DNA of 6,664 nucleotides, taken from positions 1-6,664 of the forward strand of contig JAEUSS010000305.1 of the NCBI GenBank assembly GCA_016788685.1, given 5' to 3'. Position numbers and translations under genes: made by a program. Position 1 is the first letter of the stretch. The number at the start of each line of letters is the position of its first letter. This document shows positions 5,058-6,664 of the stretch, piece after piece. The DNA is from Prolixibacteraceae bacterium. GTDB lineage: Bacteria > Bacteroidota > Bacteroidia > Bacteroidales > Prolixibacteraceae. The notes below the pieces were generated by a model. That model worked only from the letters and a program-made list of their open reading frames with translations, did not search any database and was not told the DNA's origin.

Positions 5058-6497
5058 CTACTCAATCTTCAGATCCAATGACGACAATTTCTCTTTAATC
5101 TGCTTAATATGCCATTTATAAAACGAATTTCCCCGAAGATCAAGTTGCTTCAGGTTTTTCGCCTGACTATAATTCAACGGTATAATCTGAAGTTTATTCT
5201 GACTTAAATCTAAAACTTCAAGAAAATCGAGCTGATACAGGTTTAAGGGCAAAGTAATGATTTCGTTCTGACTAAAGTGTAATTCTTTAACGTGCTTTAA
5301 TTTCAATATCGACTTGGGTATGTCTGTAAGTTTATTTTTATTGAAATTAAGAGACTTTACATTTATTACATTTGTAATTGAATCGGGAAACACCTCAAAA
5401 CTATTCATCTCAAAATCAACACTTTCAATCTGTTTACAATTGTAAATACAACAATCAAAACGACTAATTTTATTTAAACTGAGATTGAGAATCCGTAATG
5501 CAGGAAGGTTAAAGACATCACCTTCCAACTCGGTAAGCTTATTGTTGTTGAGGTATATTTCTTCCAATTTTGTCATATTCCCGATCGAACCGGGCAAGGT
5601 TTCCAGCTGATTTTGGGAAACATCTAATATTTTAACGTTACTCAAGCCTCCTATCGACTGCGGCAAATTAGCCAGCTTATTCTTTGTCAGCAATAATTCA
5701 TTCAAACCGACCAGGCTTCCAAAGCTCTCCGGCAAATCTGCCAATTCGTTTTCAGTAATTCCTAACTCAACCAGCCTGGTCAAATGGCCTATATTTGCCG
5801 GTAAATGCTGAAGTTTATTCTTTTCCAGACGAAGAACTTCCAGCTGCCCTAACTGGCAGATCTCATCGGGCAATGAACTTAACTGATTCCAGTTCAAATC
5901 CAGACTCCGTACCTTCCGGCAATGCCCAATAGATGAAGGTAAAAATTCCAAACGATTGTTAAAAAGATCAATAACCTGAAGTTCAGTGCAATTAGCAACA
6001 GTGGAAGGTAACTGTGTTAACCGATTTTCTCCGCACAAGAATGTCTCAAGAAAGGTTAATCTGCCGATCTCCGGGGACAGGGAGACAATCTGGTTTTCCT
6101 GGAGTTTAAGCTCTTTCAGCTTTACCAGATTCCCGATTCCATCCGGCACATCTGTTAATTTGTTGTTATTCAAATAAAGTTTCTGAAGATTTACCAGCCT
6201 GAAAACAGACTCCGGAATGCGTTCCAGCTGATTGTAACCCAACTTCAATACCTGCAGATTCTGCAGTTTTGCAATATCTTCAGGAATTGCTGTCAGTTTC
6301 TGGTTTTCAAGATTCAGGATACCGGCTGTTTTTCTGTTTAGCAGAGCCTCTTCAAGCGAAGTATATTCTTTGTCTGGCTGGACGACTATCTCTGTCACCA
6401 CTCGTTTTTTAGCTTTCTTCTGACTATATCCGGGGTAAAAAGAAAACAAAAACAATACAACAAAGAGAATTTTATAGTTTCGACTCATATAATTCAT
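5058..6497 (-). CDS. Exported leucine-rich-repeat protein
   Basis: The product is 479 residues with a Sec-type signal peptide: a short basic start (MSRNYK), a hydrophobic core ILFVVLFLFSF (10-20), and a probable cut at YS|Q (25/26), common in Bacteroidota. There is no lipobox cysteine and no visible type IX secretion C-terminal domain, so it is probably periplasmic or released by another route. Residues 26-57 form a basic stretch and a capping region (YTSLEEALLNRK) often seen before LRRs in this phylum. Residues 58-448 are 17 uninterrupted repeats of exactly 23 residues (LxxLxLxxNxLxxLPxxIGxLxx), and 449-479 form an 18th partial cap ending LSSLDLKIE. Such solenoids bind proteins; the partner is unknown. 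Repeats 12-14 lose the LP pair (LE, FD, FP), and repeat 13 has the cysteines 349, 350, 354. From about repeat 12 on, the DNA is much more AT-rich. ATG 6497 is used; ATG 6488 is an equally good start. The function is not assigned. Confidence 0.9.
   Translation of the reverse strand: MNYMSRNYKILFVVLFLFSFYPGYSQKKAKKRVVTEIVVQPDKEYTSLEEALLNRKTAGILNLENQKLTAIPEDIAKLQNLQVLKLGYNQLERIPESVFRLVNLQKLYLNNNKLTDVPDGIGNLVKLKELKLQENQIVSLSPEIGRLTFLETFLCGENRLTQLPSTVANCTELQVIDLFNNRLEFLPSSIGHCRKVRSLDLNWNQLSSLPDEICQLGQLEVLRLEKNKLQHLPANIGHLTRLVELGITENELADLPESFGSLVGLNELLLTKNKLANLPQSIGGLSNVKILDVSQNQLETLPGSIGNMTKLEEIYLNNNKLTELEGDVFNLPALRILNLSLNKISRFDCCIYNCKQIESVDFEMNSFEVFPDSITNVINVKSLNFNKNKLTDIPKSILKLKHVKELHFSQNEIITLPLNLYQLDFLEVLDLSQNKLQIIPLNYSQAKNLKQLDLRGNSFYKWHIKQIKEKLSSLDLKIE
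5154..6326 (-). repeat. 17 tandem 69-bp LRR-coding units
   Basis: This 1173-bp segment divides exactly into 17 units of 69 bp (23 codons), without insertion or deletion. Positions 1, 4, 6, 9, 11, 14 and 15 of each unit carry the LRR consensus (L, L, L, N, L, L, P). Identity between units is at the protein-consensus level, and the DNA copies are well diverged, so this is an old array rather than a recent expansion. Confidence 0.85.
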
Positions 6498-6555
6498 TAG
6501 GCTTTTTTAAAATGGCATTTAGTAATTCGCGTGATTTTTGGGTGCGCAAAGGAAT

Positions 6556-6588
6556 AAAAAGTATTCAATTTCAGGTGACGAAAGCAAA
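6556..6588 (-). promoter_or_regulatory. Possible promoter of the LRR gene
   Basis: On the minus strand TTTG (6588-6585), at the end of the upstream terminator T run, is followed after 21 nt by TACTTTTT (6563-6556), one mismatch from TAnnTTTG. It would give a leader of about 50 nt to ATG 6497. The spacing is slightly long and the final G is missing, so this is weaker than the other promoters. Confidence 0.3.
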
Positions 6589-6634
6589 AAAAAGAACGAT
6601 AATTTACCTTTCAGATTTGAGTAAATTATCGTTC
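6586..6634 (-). terminator. Strong intrinsic terminator of a gene upstream of the window end
   Basis: The arms 6594-6607 (GAACGATAATTTAC on plus) and 6621-6634 form a perfect 14-bp stem with a 13-nt loop. On the minus strand it is followed by eight T residues (6593-6586); on the plus strand ACACATG follows, so it works for minus-strand transcription. It should end a gene located beyond 6664 and separates that gene from the LRR gene. Confidence 0.85.
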
Positions 6635-6664
6635 ACACATGTAAACTAACAACATAAACCACTA

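Noticed and set aside
5986..6177. Plus-strand 63-codon frame within the LRR gene
   Set aside because: It is antisense to the repeat array; such frames arise from the periodic codon pattern.
5154..6326. Periodic 69-bp pattern as a CRISPR-like or satellite array
   Set aside because: The period is protein-coding (23 codons), copies are diverged at the DNA level, and there is no repeat/spacer structure.
6594..6634. The 14-bp inverted repeat as an operator or attachment site
   Set aside because: The eight T residues directly after it on the minus strand make an intrinsic terminator the simpler reading.

Overview
The window looks like chromosomal DNA of a member of the Bacteroidota, probably near Marinilabiliales/Prolixibacteraceae (lineage inferred, not proven). 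The evidence is of four kinds. There is a fused alpha/beta-type 2-oxo acid dehydrogenase E1. Three genes have a Bacteroidota-type promoter (TTG, a 19-20 nt spacer, then TAnnTTTG or a one-mismatch variant). Start codons sit in A-rich leaders without clear Shine-Dalgarno sites. One exported protein has the signal-peptide ending 'YS|Q' that is common in this phylum. I see no phage, transposon, CRISPR, tRNA or rRNA.

Layout: (1) 1-1349 (+) is the C-terminal part of a thiamine-diphosphate 2-oxo acid dehydrogenase E1, cut by the window edge. (2) 1350-1949 is a 600-bp gap between the longer genes. It holds an unrecognised 52-codon gene (1593-1751), a very strong intrinsic terminator (1782-1833) and a promoter for the next gene. 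(3) 1950-3116 (+) is a DUF819-family membrane protein, probably a secondary transporter. (4) 3142-3975 (-) is a ferredoxin-nitroreductase fusion, convergent with the DUF819 gene and separated from it by only 25 bp. (5) 4076-4888 (-) is an XRE helix-turn-helix regulator with a LexA-like S24 domain, with its own promoter and a 22-bp inverted repeat over the -7 element. (6) 5058-6497 (-) is an exported leucine-rich-repeat protein with 17 contiguous repeats of exactly 23 residues. (7) The right edge has a strong minus-strand terminator belonging to an upstream gene outside the window.

The genes look like independent single-gene transcription units rather than one operon: most have their own promoter or terminator, and their functions (central carbon metabolism, transport, redox, regulation, surface/periplasmic recognition) do not form an evident pathway. 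No clearly new multi-gene system is visible. The most interesting items are the probable self-operator of the LexA-like regulator, the sharp base-composition change inside the LRR gene at the point where its repeats degenerate, and the small unnamed gene with a dedicated terminator.
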